Positions 57,144 to 64,000 of a DNA stretch of 64,000 nucleotides are shown piece by piece (the first letter of the stretch is position 1; each line of letters opens with the position of its first letter). The DNA is taken from assembly GCA_011390955.1 (NCBI GenBank), contig JAABRM010000023.1, positions 44,233 through 108,232 of the forward strand, given 5' to 3'. The notes below the pieces were generated by a model that saw nothing but the letters and a program-made list of their open reading frames with translations, made no database searches and had not been told where the DNA came from. This DNA is from Oscillatoriales cyanobacterium (GTDB lineage: Bacteria; Cyanobacteriota; Cyanobacteriia; Cyanobacteriales; Laspinemataceae). A program made the position numbers and the translations under genes.

Positions 57144-57234
57144 TAAAATTGCCGTAGGTTTACGCAAAGGGGCGATTAAAAAAGAACTCCCGGTGGAGGA
57201 ATTACCGCCGATCGAACAGTTGGATATTTTTTAA
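57144..57234 (+). pseudogene. Duplicated 3' end of mutS (91 bp)
   Basis: The sequence matches mutS 50769-50859 at 88 of 91 positions and reads [20 protein letters not shown] in frame to the stop. Similarity starts at a TAAAATTGCC shared by both copies and ends at the stop codon. There is no start codon or upstream mutS sequence, so this is a fragment, not a gene. It may read through with upstream MITE sequence, but that frame has no support. Confidence 0.92.
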
Positions 57235-57249
57235 GGAGCGGAGAATAGG

Positions 57250-57324
57250 GAATAATTGATAATTGATAATTGATAATTGATAATCATGTTTAATTGTCAA
57301 TTGTCAATTGTCAATTGTTAATTT
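57250..57324. repeat. ATTGATAATTGATA / TCAATTGTCAATTG hairpin repeat
   Basis: Tandem ATTGATA units (57255-57287) and tandem AATTGTC units (57293-57320) form complementary arms. It resembles the 7-bp hairpin repeats elsewhere in the window but with a different unit. Confidence 0.75.
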
Positions 57325-57364
57325 TTTCCCCTACACCCCAAACCCTACACCCTACACCCCACAA

Positions 57365-57476
57365 ATGAATTTACCTTACACGATTGTGATTCAATGGTCT
57401 GATGAAGATAATTGCTATCTAGTTAGTTTGCCTGAATTTCCCTCTCAAAAATTTCATACTCATGGGGAAACTTATG
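57365..57476 (+). pseudogene. hicB-like antitoxin remnant cut by a MITE
   Basis: The frame reads MNLPYTIVIQWSDEDNCYLV then SLPEFPS and THGETYE, the start of a HicB/UPF0150 antitoxin (about 38 residues). At 57477 the sequence switches to the interior of the MITE described at 26314-26537. The helical C-terminal half of the family is gone. Confidence 0.82.
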
Positions 57477-57590
57477 AATTAATTGCACTTTTCGTTCCCC
57501 GCCGTAAATCCTTGGATTCCCGCCTTCGCGGGAATGACAGTTTTTCTTTTAATGGGATCTGTGGTGCATTTATTTCTGCCCACCTACTTA
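57477..57590. mobile_element. Truncated MITE copy, inverted relative to 26314-26537
   Basis: About 114 bp match the reverse complement of 26390-26505, including TTGCACTTTTCGTT, the GGATTCCCGCC..GCGGGAATGACAG hairpin and GTGCATTTATTTCTGCCCACC. Both terminal repeats of the intact element are missing. Confidence 0.85.
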
Positions 57591-57649
57591 TTTATAACCA
57601 CTGGTTCTATGATTGGTTTATGCCGCCTCTGAGCGGACTTGGTTCTAGT

Positions 57650-57678
57650 AGCCACGGGTGTCAACCCGTGGCTTTTTT
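57650..57678 (+). terminator. Intrinsic terminator
   Basis: AGCCACGGGT pairs with ACCCGTGGCT and is followed by TTTTT. It reads as a plus-strand terminator downstream of the decayed hicB region. Confidence 0.7.
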
Positions 57679-57824
57679 GCTAGATGCAACCCTAGACCAT
57701 CTCTAGGGGCTGTTATTTGAGCTTTTACCTGTGAATTTTGTTGATTTTGTCAGCAATTATTAAATTCTATCAGTGAAATAACGGCACTAAAAAAAATTGA
57801 AAAAATCACTTGCCTGCGATCGCT

Positions 57825-59258
57825 CTACTTACGTTTAGTCAATTTGCCGCCAATACCGAGCAATCCAATGGTCAAAATCCCGGCAACCGACCCCGGTTCG
57901 GGAATGCTGGTAGGAATTTGTTCGGGTTCGGCAATGGCTCGCATCTGAAAACTCGCCAGAGCCCCATTAAAGCCCACTTTAAACGGCACATCGGCTAAAT
58001 CTTGCTGAGTATCGATATCGAGGATTTTAAATTCTGCAATTCCCGAACCAACTAAAGAAACAAAATCTACACTTTCCCCCGGGCTAAATTCACCCAATAT
58101 TTTCTCTCCGACTTGAACCGTGAAGCGCTCGTCTGCATCAATGCCAACCGGAAAATCAAGTAACTCTGTAAATAGAGTATTTTCTAATGCCTGAAACTCA
58201 AACCCGTAATTTGTTTCCGGGTCGAACCAACAGGTAGAAGGAACATCATTAAATACTTTCCAATCTTCGTCAGTTTCCGACGGTAAAACGGCATTATCTT
58301 GCGATTGACACAGCAAGTTTGATACGATCTCAAAATCTAGTTTTTCCGTGTCATCGGTGACAACATAAAAGTCATTTTCATCAAACTCATCTTCCTCGAA
58401 TAAGGGTAGTTCCCGGTTATCTCTCTCGTCACCCCAGCCATTATCCGAACAACCAGATCCACCAGAACCGCCACCGGAACCGCCGCCACTGGTGCTGCTA
58501 CTATTATCGCAAGCCGGTGGTGGATCGGTTGGTGCAGAAGCTTGCACGGGAGTGAATATATTTCGCCAACCCCAAGTTATGCCATTGTGAATTGTCACAA
58601 CAGTAGACTTGTTTAAATCTTTTACTTCAGCCAGGTAAAGTTCTGCCAACCATAAATGATCGTTCTGGATATCTGGTCTAACTGACCGATCCTCAAAAAA
58701 AGTTCCTCCCAGATGCGGGTAACCAGGTATCAAGTCGTAAAACGGATTCTTTTGCCCGGGATAAATATCAATGACATCTTCATCATCGCCATGTTGGTTT
58801 GTGGCGAAACTGTGGTTGCTGACTACTCGCTGAATCCAGTGCAGACTATTGCGCCCGGGTCGAGGGTCGTTGGTTCCAGGTTGGTAATACAAAAGAGTTT
58901 GCCCGCCTACTTCTATTCCATTGCTTTTTGGGGTGATTTCAGTATCGTACAAGGTGATTTCAAAGCTACCCTCTAAGTCTTCCTCGGCCTGCTCAAAAGT
59001 CCAATTTTGAAATGAATTTTCCAGAACATTCAGAAAGCTGTCCGACCCACCTCGTTCGATAACATATGGCTCGGACATCTGCGCGGTAATGATACCGAGA
59101 TGGAGGCCAGTTCTAGCATCTACCACATCCCTTTGTTCTAAACGCAAGTTGTTTGGGCCTGGGTTAACGTTGAGTTGAAAAGCAGCCGCAACCTGTTCGG
59201 TTAGCACTAGGACAAAGGCACTGGCTAAAATAGCTAAGGGATATTTGTAACGTTGCAT
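57825..59258 (-). CDS. PEP-CTERM exported protein
   Basis: The 477-residue protein starts with a signal peptide (residues 1-26, ILASAFVLVLTEQVAAAF). Its middle part is acidic with a Gly/Ser-rich linker near residue 260 (SGGGSGGGSGGSG). The C-terminus is a PEP-CTERM sorting signal: SIPEPGSVAGILTIGLLGIG followed by basic KLTKRK. Exosortase would cut and anchor such proteins to the cell surface; no exosortase gene is in the window. AGGAG lies 9 bases before the ATG. Nearly identical tails occur at 60647-60780 and 63799-64000. Confidence 0.92.
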   Translation of the reverse strand: MQRYKYPLAILASAFVLVLTEQVAAAFQLNVNPGPNNLRLEQRDVVDARTGLHLGIITAQMSEPYVIERGGSDSFLNVLENSFQNWTFEQAEEDLEGSFEITLYDTEITPKSNGIEVGGQTLLYYQPGTNDPRPGRNSLHWIQRVVSNHSFATNQHGDDEDVIDIYPGQKNPFYDLIPGYPHLGGTFFEDRSVRPDIQNDHLWLAELYLAEVKDLNKSTVVTIHNGITWGWRNIFTPVQASAPTDPPPACDNSSSTSGGGSGGGSGGSGCSDNGWGDERDNRELPLFEEDEFDENDFYVVTDDTEKLDFEIVSNLLCQSQDNAVLPSETDEDWKVFNDVPSTCWFDPETNYGFEFQALENTLFTELLDFPVGIDADERFTVQVGEKILGEFSPGESVDFVSLVGSGIAEFKILDIDTQQDLADVPFKVGFNGALASFQMRAIAEPEQIPTSIPEPGSVAGILTIGLLGIGGKLTKRK

Positions 59259-59281
59259 TTTTACGTTCTCCTGTAAATACT

Positions 59282-60520
59282 TTAGAGTTCAACTAAACGA
59301 ACTTCTACCAATGGAGTCAATGCCGAACCTCTCCAAAAATCTGCGATCATCTTTGGTTTTTGGGTTTGTTCGTCGTAAATTACATCTCTCTCAGGGCTGA
59401 AGTACCCCATGCTAAACAAATAAGTCCCTGATTCGAGGGAGTCAAAATACTGGTAGTTGCCAAATCCGTCGGCAACTGCCAATCGAAGTTGGTTCTGCCA
59501 CCACAACAGCTTGGCATCCAGAAAAAATGTTGTGCTTTCTCCCGGAGAAATTAATGGCAAATCCGATGGCACGCGCGGAATTGTCCAATTTGAGCCTCCA
59601 TTGCGATCGAGGGCTTGCCCGTTGGGGCCGACAATCAAAAGGTCAAGGGTGTTAAAGTGACTAAAGCGAAGAGGGGTTTGGGTTTGGTTAGTAATTTTTA
59701 TGCCCAGTTCTACTGGGGTGCTAGCCGAAGGGCGATCGTCCGGGATTCTCCAAGTGCGCGAACCCATCAGCATTTCAAATCTAACCCCATCTACCTCCAC
59801 CGTATTGCTGTCAATTTTGAGCGGTTCGACAATGCGAAGTTCTACCACATCAGTGGCTAACTGAGAACTTTCGCGTTCAACGATTGATTCTGTTTCTTCT
59901 GTGGCGGCTTCGGGGCAATCGGGAGCCAAATTAGTCGGCGGGGAATAGATGTAGTTGAGTTGATATGTTCCTGGAGATATCCCCTCAATGTTCCACCCGG
60001 TTCCTCCGGTGACAGAATTGCGAATTCTGAGTTCCAACTGGCCGCTGTTTGAGTTAAGAAACAAATAAAGATGAGCCAACAGTCCTTGAATTTCCCCGGG
60101 AGCGAGCGAGGGACACCAAGAAGAAGTTGAAAATTGCTCGGACTTTTGCAAGGGCAGAACCGTTCCATATTCCGCGACCAGTTGAGCCATGAAACCGCGT
60201 CCGACTATTTTAATCGGGGTTTGCTCTTGGTTGCTTATGGCTAGGCTGACAGATATCGTGTTCAATGAATCGTACTTTTGGTAGGGTACTGGTAAAACAA
60301 CGTAAGACTCTAGAATTTCTAAATTGATGTCATTGCTTGCATCGGTACTGCTATCGATTGATTCTGCTAATGCCCTGTGGCTCTGGTTGTCAGAAACCAC
60401 ATTGCCGAAGGTTAGCGTCCGTTTTGCTGGAATCGGAGTTATTGCCAAAAACCCTAAAGCAACTCCAGTTACAACTAAAAACGCACATAATTTTTTTAAT
60501 TGTTTTCGTGCTCTTTTCAT
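59282..60520 (-). CDS. Secreted protein with two similar beta-rich lobes
   Basis: The 412-residue protein from the ATG at 60520 (AGGG upstream) has a signal peptide (about 1-33, LCAFLVVTGVALGFLAITPIPA). Two lobes of similar pattern follow. In both, a strand (VSLAISNQEQTPIKIVGRGF or LGIKITNQTQTPLRFSHF) precedes a PGE-containing segment (SLAPGEIQG and LISPGESTTFF) and a SGTYLF- or PGTYQLNY-type strand. This suggests an internal duplication of an Ig-like fold. Function is unknown. It is 23 bp upstream of the PEP-CTERM gene on the same strand, so the two are probably co-expressed. Confidence 0.8.
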   Translation of the reverse strand: MKRARKQLKKLCAFLVVTGVALGFLAITPIPAKRTLTFGNVVSDNQSHRALAESIDSSTDASNDINLEILESYVVLPVPYQKYDSLNTISVSLAISNQEQTPIKIVGRGFMAQLVAEYGTVLPLQKSEQFSTSSWCPSLAPGEIQGLLAHLYLFLNSNSGQLELRIRNSVTGGTGWNIEGISPGTYQLNYIYSPPTNLAPDCPEAATEETESIVERESSQLATDVVELRIVEPLKIDSNTVEVDGVRFEMLMGSRTWRIPDDRPSASTPVELGIKITNQTQTPLRFSHFNTLDLLIVGPNGQALDRNGGSNWTIPRVPSDLPLISPGESTTFFLDAKLLWWQNQLRLAVADGFGNYQYFDSLESGTYLFSMGYFSPERDVIYDEQTQKPKMIADFWRGSALTPLVEVRLVEL

Positions 60521-60646
60521 TGTTTTTCCCTTAGCCAAATCATCAACCCGCATCCAGGTCTACAAATATTGTCAGATATAATTAAATTTGTCTATCAGTA
60601 ATTTGACGGAATTTTTTGACAAAATTTGGGCGCATTTTAAAATATT

Positions 60647-60780
60647 TTATGTGGATTTACTTAATCGAGCGCCAATCCCGCATAAACCAATGGTCAGAAT
60701 ACTTACCACTGAATCCGGTTCGGGAATGCTGGTAGTAACTTTTTCAGGTTCGGCAATGGGTCGCATTTGAAATCGGGCGA
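60647..60780 (-). pseudogene. PEP-CTERM tail relic
   Basis: The minus-strand frame reads ARFQMRPIAEPEKVTTSIPE then PDSVVSILTIGLCGIGARLS and stops at 60647. It aligns with the last 45 residues of the PEP-CTERM protein at 57825. There is no signal peptide or upstream body. It joins directly to the last base of the ligase/beta-helix gene, so the rest of this PEP-CTERM gene was lost when that junction formed. Confidence 0.82.
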
Positions 60781-63700
60781 TTAATTGTCAAACTTGAAAC
60801 AAGGCGCAATTTCAAATCCAGGATTGTCCTTCACTTTTATATGGCAAGAATGTTGAATCGATCCAGTTCCCAAACCTTGATTGTTCCTGACGATATTCCC
60901 GTCACCGGGCAAACTGGCTTTGGCCAAAATTGACCCGTTGACCCGGTTGTTTTTAATTCGCACATCGTCCATCGAATTAATGTTAGAATTTGTGTCGGCG
61001 TTGACATAGATTAAAGGAGTATTGGTGACGTTGGATAGCAATTCATTTTCAGCAATTAGAACATCGCGAACAGAGGGAGTTTTGTATAAACCGATATAAG
61101 AATTGCCCCGATTTTCTCGGATGACGACGCCTTTGACGCTCGTGCCGCCACAACATTCTTGAATTAAAATCCCTTCGCCATCTACACTATAGTCGGAGGA
61201 ATCCATGAGTTGATGTCGATAAACTTGGTAATCGTTGCCTTGAATTAGGACGTTCCACCCCGACCAATCGATCGCCCGATTCTCAAAAGTAATTTGTCCG
61301 CTGGGTTGGCCAATTCCTGCGGCATCAGTCCAAGCTTGTTTGATGGCTCGATCGCGAATTTGGTTATCCTGAATCACCAAGCCATCCCCACTCGCTCGAA
61401 TTCCGGCTCTCATTTCGTGATAGATCCAATTATCCCGAATCACGATCCCTCGACGAAAAAGACCGGGTTCGGCGATCGGGTCGGCAGCGAGAGCAAAATC
61501 CAATTCTGTCCCCGGTCTTTTGGCGCGATTGATGACAATACCATAATGGTTTAAATAGTTAAAAGGAACTTGGCTGCCTTCGACATAAGTGGCAATTGGA
61601 TCGAGGTCGAGGGAGCGCACTTTATAGTTGGGTTGGTCGTAGTTATCGGTGGGTGAATCGTTGAGGCGATTGTTGCTGACCAAGACGTTAGCATAAGCAT
61701 TGATTTTAATATTCGCGGCAAAGGGATCTGAGTAACGCATCCAAGGTTCTTGAAAATCCTCTTGCGGCACTTGGTGACTGGGGTCGGCTACGTTATTGTT
61801 GCGAATTCCGTGGATAATAATGTTGCGATTTTGATGGCTGTCGATATTGCCCAAAAGATAAATTCCCGCGCGATCGATATCTAAATTTACCAGGCCAATA
61901 TTGCGATCGCTATTCGGCGAAGTGGTGAAGATTTTTTTAAAAGCTGTGCTATTCGGCGTGCCGCTGCCAGAGAGTTTTGGTTCGTATTTGGGAAAAACCA
62001 GTTTTGTTGGTGGCGCGTAATCGCTTTCTTGGGCGGATGTTATCCCAGGGGTTTCTCCTCGGATGACGACGCTATCTTTTAGATAAATACTATCTGGAAA
62101 GCGATAGATTCCCGCCGGGAAATAGACCACTCCACCACCATAAGCCAGAGCCGCATCTCGTGCCGCATTATAGCGAGCGAGCAGATTGCCTTGTGGAAAG
62201 TCGTTAATATTGTAGACGCAGTTCCACCGAATTTCATCAGTCCAGGGATAAGCTGATTTACCGTAGAAGGTGGCAATAGGATTGTCCGTCGGGCCGCTAC
62301 TGGGAGAACCGCATTGGTTGGAGTTAGAAAAAAAAGCGTTTTTGGGGTAATTGACGTGGGTTAAATAATAAAAAGTGAGGGGGGAAATGACTAAAATAGA
62401 GACCAGCCAGAGAAGCAAGAATTTTTTCCATTTTTTCCAATTGAGAAACCGGGTTTCTTCAAGAAACCCGGTTTCTGCCTTAGCATCGGTTTCTACCTTA
62501 GTAGCCGCTTTTGACCAAGGCAAGCTGGATGCCCCCCACAGACTCAACACCCACCAAGCAATATGAGAAAATTGGGCGCATTCAAACCAAGTGAAGGTAA
62601 AAACCAAATAAGCAATAACTGCTGCTTCGATTCCTCTGGCTGGGGACTTAATTGTTTGCCACAGATTCCACGCCAATAAAGCAAAATAAGAGAGAGTGCC
62701 CAAAATGCCGACGGAAACCGCCGTATCCAGAATCAGATTGTGAGCTTTGTGGGAAATTATGTTTCGGGTGCCGATGCGTCCGTCCGCTTGCTGGTAATCG
62801 AAACTGAAGCTACCCAAGCGAACAATTTGGGGAGTTTTTTTCGGGCTGAGGGTGTAGGGATAGGCAATGCCGAAGCCATCAAATCCCCATCCGAACCAGG
62901 GACGCTGGCTAATTCCCCTCCCTGCAAGCTGCCAAAGATATACTCGGTCTGAGGTGATTTGTTTGATGAGGGGCAATCCGGCGATCTCGCGAGTGGTGGT
63001 GACGGCGCCGACGAATAGCAGGCAGATTAAGGCAGCGGGAATTAAGAATTTAGAGTATTTCTTGCCGAACAAATAAGCGGTGGCGACGAAAAGAACTAAG
63101 ATTCCGGCTCGGGTTTTGGTGAGGAAAAGGGCGAGGATAATCGGTGTCAAGCAGAAGGCTCCGGTGCGCTTGCCGATCCACTTCCATCGCCAAGCGACTA
63201 GATAGAGGACGGAGACGACGGCTAGGACAAAAGCGGCATGACCGCGATGAGAATAGAAGCCAATGGGTTGGTGATTTTGGAAAATGGTGCTGGTCAGAAC
63301 GTTGTCTTTGAGGAGTTGACCCATTGTCGCGGTGTAGTCGATGCGCCAGTCTAAGGTTTGGGGGAAGATGCTTAAGGCGAGAATGATGCCGCCGATTAGA
63401 AAACCAAACAGTTGAGATCGCAGCAATGCCGGTTGTAGTTTCAGGAGTAAGGTATTGCTGAGGGTGAAGATCCCCAAAACTAGCCAGTACAGCCAGCCAG
63501 TACCCATTTCGTTTTGACCGAGTAGAGAGCGATCGCTAAAAGGGCTCAATTGGGTAGATAAAAATCCGATGCCCAAAAACACCAACCACAGGGCGAGACT
63601 CACGAACCAATTTCGGGGAATTGTGAAATTTTTTCGCTCTTCCCAAACAATAGAAAGGTTAAAAATCGTCAGCAGAATTAGAATTAAAACCTTGGGAAAA

Positions 63701-63783
63701 GTCCAAATTTCTCCCCGGCTGAGTCCCCAGGGATTAATGACGACAATACTCAGGGCAAATAGCAGGGTATAAATAGAACTCAT
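60781..63783 (-). CDS. O-antigen-ligase-like membrane domain fused to beta-helix domain
   Basis: This is a 1000-residue protein. Residues 1-470 hold about 11-12 membrane helices, with the Wzy/WaaL (PF04932-type) loop signature GRGISQRPWFGWGFDGFGIA and SHKAHNLILDTAVSVG, a conserved His-containing periplasmic loop. Residues about 480-1000 form a right-handed beta-helix domain like GH55/pectate-lyase-type proteins: the entry pattern ARDAALAYGGGVVYFPAGIY, then many IxxNxI-type coils (VSNNRLND, IRENRGNSYIG). It could join or trim surface polysaccharide. The fusion is unusual. A palindromic repeat is encoded in frame at residues about 437-447. Confidence 0.85.
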   Translation of the reverse strand: MSSIYTLLFALSIVVINPWGLSRGEIWTFPKVLILILLTIFNLSIVWEERKNFTIPRNWFVSLALWLVFLGIGFLSTQLSPFSDRSLLGQNEMGTGWLYWLVLGIFTLSNTLLLKLQPALLRSQLFGFLIGGIILALSIFPQTLDWRIDYTATMGQLLKDNVLTSTIFQNHQPIGFYSHRGHAAFVLAVVSVLYLVAWRWKWIGKRTGAFCLTPIILALFLTKTRAGILVLFVATAYLFGKKYSKFLIPAALICLLFVGAVTTTREIAGLPLIKQITSDRVYLWQLAGRGISQRPWFGWGFDGFGIAYPYTLSPKKTPQIVRLGSFSFDYQQADGRIGTRNIISHKAHNLILDTAVSVGILGTLSYFALLAWNLWQTIKSPARGIEAAVIAYLVFTFTWFECAQFSHIAWWVLSLWGASSLPWSKAATKVETDAKAETGFLEETRFLNWKKWKKFLLLWLVSILVISPLTFYYLTHVNYPKNAFFSNSNQCGSPSSGPTDNPIATFYGKSAYPWTDEIRWNCVYNINDFPQGNLLARYNAARDAALAYGGGVVYFPAGIYRFPDSIYLKDSVVIRGETPGITSAQESDYAPPTKLVFPKYEPKLSGSGTPNSTAFKKIFTTSPNSDRNIGLVNLDIDRAGIYLLGNIDSHQNRNIIIHGIRNNNVADPSHQVPQEDFQEPWMRYSDPFAANIKINAYANVLVSNNRLNDSPTDNYDQPNYKVRSLDLDPIATYVEGSQVPFNYLNHYGIVINRAKRPGTELDFALAADPIAEPGLFRRGIVIRDNWIYHEMRAGIRASGDGLVIQDNQIRDRAIKQAWTDAAGIGQPSGQITFENRAIDWSGWNVLIQGNDYQVYRHQLMDSSDYSVDGEGILIQECCGGTSVKGVVIRENRGNSYIGLYKTPSVRDVLIAENELLSNVTNTPLIYVNADTNSNINSMDDVRIKNNRVNGSILAKASLPGDGNIVRNNQGLGTGSIQHSCHIKVKDNPGFEIAPCFKFDN
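62444..62476. repeat. AGAAACCGGGTTTCT palindrome pair inside a coding region
   Basis: AGAAACCGGGTTTCT and AGAAACCCGGTTTCT flank a 3-bp spacer. In the minus-strand frame this codes ETGFLEETRFLN, between a cytosolic loop and the next membrane helix of the ligase domain. The pair is the same as at 7832 and 51239, where it is non-coding. Confidence 0.9.
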
Positions 63784-63798
63784 CGTACTTGCCCCCTT

Positions 63799-64000
63799 TT
63801 ACTTACGTTTAGTCAACTTGCCGCCGATACCGAGCAAACCAATGGTCAAAATCCCGGCAACTGAACCCGGTTCGGGAATGCTAGTAGGAATTTGTTCTGG
63901 TTCTGCAATGGCTCGCATCTGAAAACTCCCTAGACCCCCATTAAAACCTAATTTAAACGGCACATCGGTTAAATCTTGCTGAGTATCGATATCGAGGATT
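63799..64000 (-). CDS. PEP-CTERM protein, C-terminal part, runs off the window
   Basis: The last 66 codons of a second PEP-CTERM gene are visible, with SIPEPGSVAGILTIGLLGIG and KLTKRK. The nucleotide sequence is more than 90% the same as the end of the gene at 57825 as far as it can be read, so a recent duplication is likely. It continues beyond 64000. It lies 16 bp upstream of the ligase/beta-helix start on the same strand. Confidence 0.85.
   Translation of the reverse strand, partial: ILDIDTQQDLTDVPFKLGFNGGLGSFQMRAIAEPEQIPTSIPEPGSVAGILTIGLLGIGGKLTKRK

Noticed and set aside
57308..57706. A 132-codon frame spanning the hicB relic
   Set aside because: Only codons 20-57 match a protein family. 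The start is in repeat DNA and the rest is MITE sequence, so it is recorded as a relic, not an intact gene.

Overview
The window is chromosomal DNA of a filamentous, non-heterocystous-type cyanobacterium, most like the Oscillatoriales (genus not determinable here). The octamer GCGATCGC (HIP1) is scattered throughout. Photosystem I psaM, a CurT/CAAD thylakoid protein, the thioredoxin TxlA, a NIL-domain ferredoxin and a DUF928 protein are typical cyanobacterial genes. Intergenic regions are full of palindromic mini-elements and long hairpin-forming simple repeats.

Layout. 0-8 kb: end of kptA, an unknown gene, a CrtI-type carotenoid desaturase, a probable small RNA, a membrane-anchored EEP phosphohydrolase, a DUF928 protein and a propeller-transglutaminase protein. 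8-19 kb: two giant tandem paralogous signalling proteins (Ser/Thr kinase, AAA ATPase, TPR-like region, GAF, histidine kinase). 19-24 kb: sbcD and sbcC. 24-34 kb: small membrane proteins, NIL-ferredoxin, txlA, a cobalamin riboswitch ahead of a two-domain cobaltochelatase with a His-rich tail, ndk, a TerC-family protein, psaM, a TPR protein, an OmpR-type regulator and hisG. 34-45 kb: ABC exporter, a decayed PAS histidine kinase, WD40 protein, mgtE, a protein with ChW-like repeats, curT and aroA. 45.5-46.5 kb: a group II intron without an ORF, 8 nt after the stop of an acetyltransferase gene.

47.4-57.7 kb is an accessory, repeat-rich zone. It holds two antitoxin genes whose toxin genes are broken, mutS, a CHAT-TPR caspase-like protein, an orphan Phd/YefM antitoxin, a gene carrying an in-frame palindromic repeat, and a hicB remnant cut by a mini-element. 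The last 91 bp of mutS are repeated 6,375 bp downstream with three mismatches, and the repeat abuts the end of a mini-element, so this block has been rearranged.

57.8-64 kb is a minus-strand cell-surface cluster: a PEP-CTERM exported protein, a secreted two-lobed protein, an unusual fusion of an O-antigen-ligase-like membrane domain to a beta-helix domain, and two further PEP-CTERM tails (one a relic, one running off the window).

The best leads are the ORF-less group II intron, the mutS 3'-end duplication, the ligase/beta-helix fusion, palindromic repeats that have become coding sequence, the small RNA candidate after crtI, and the riboswitch/His-tail cobaltochelatase. I found no CRISPR array, rRNA, tRNA, prophage or intact transposase.
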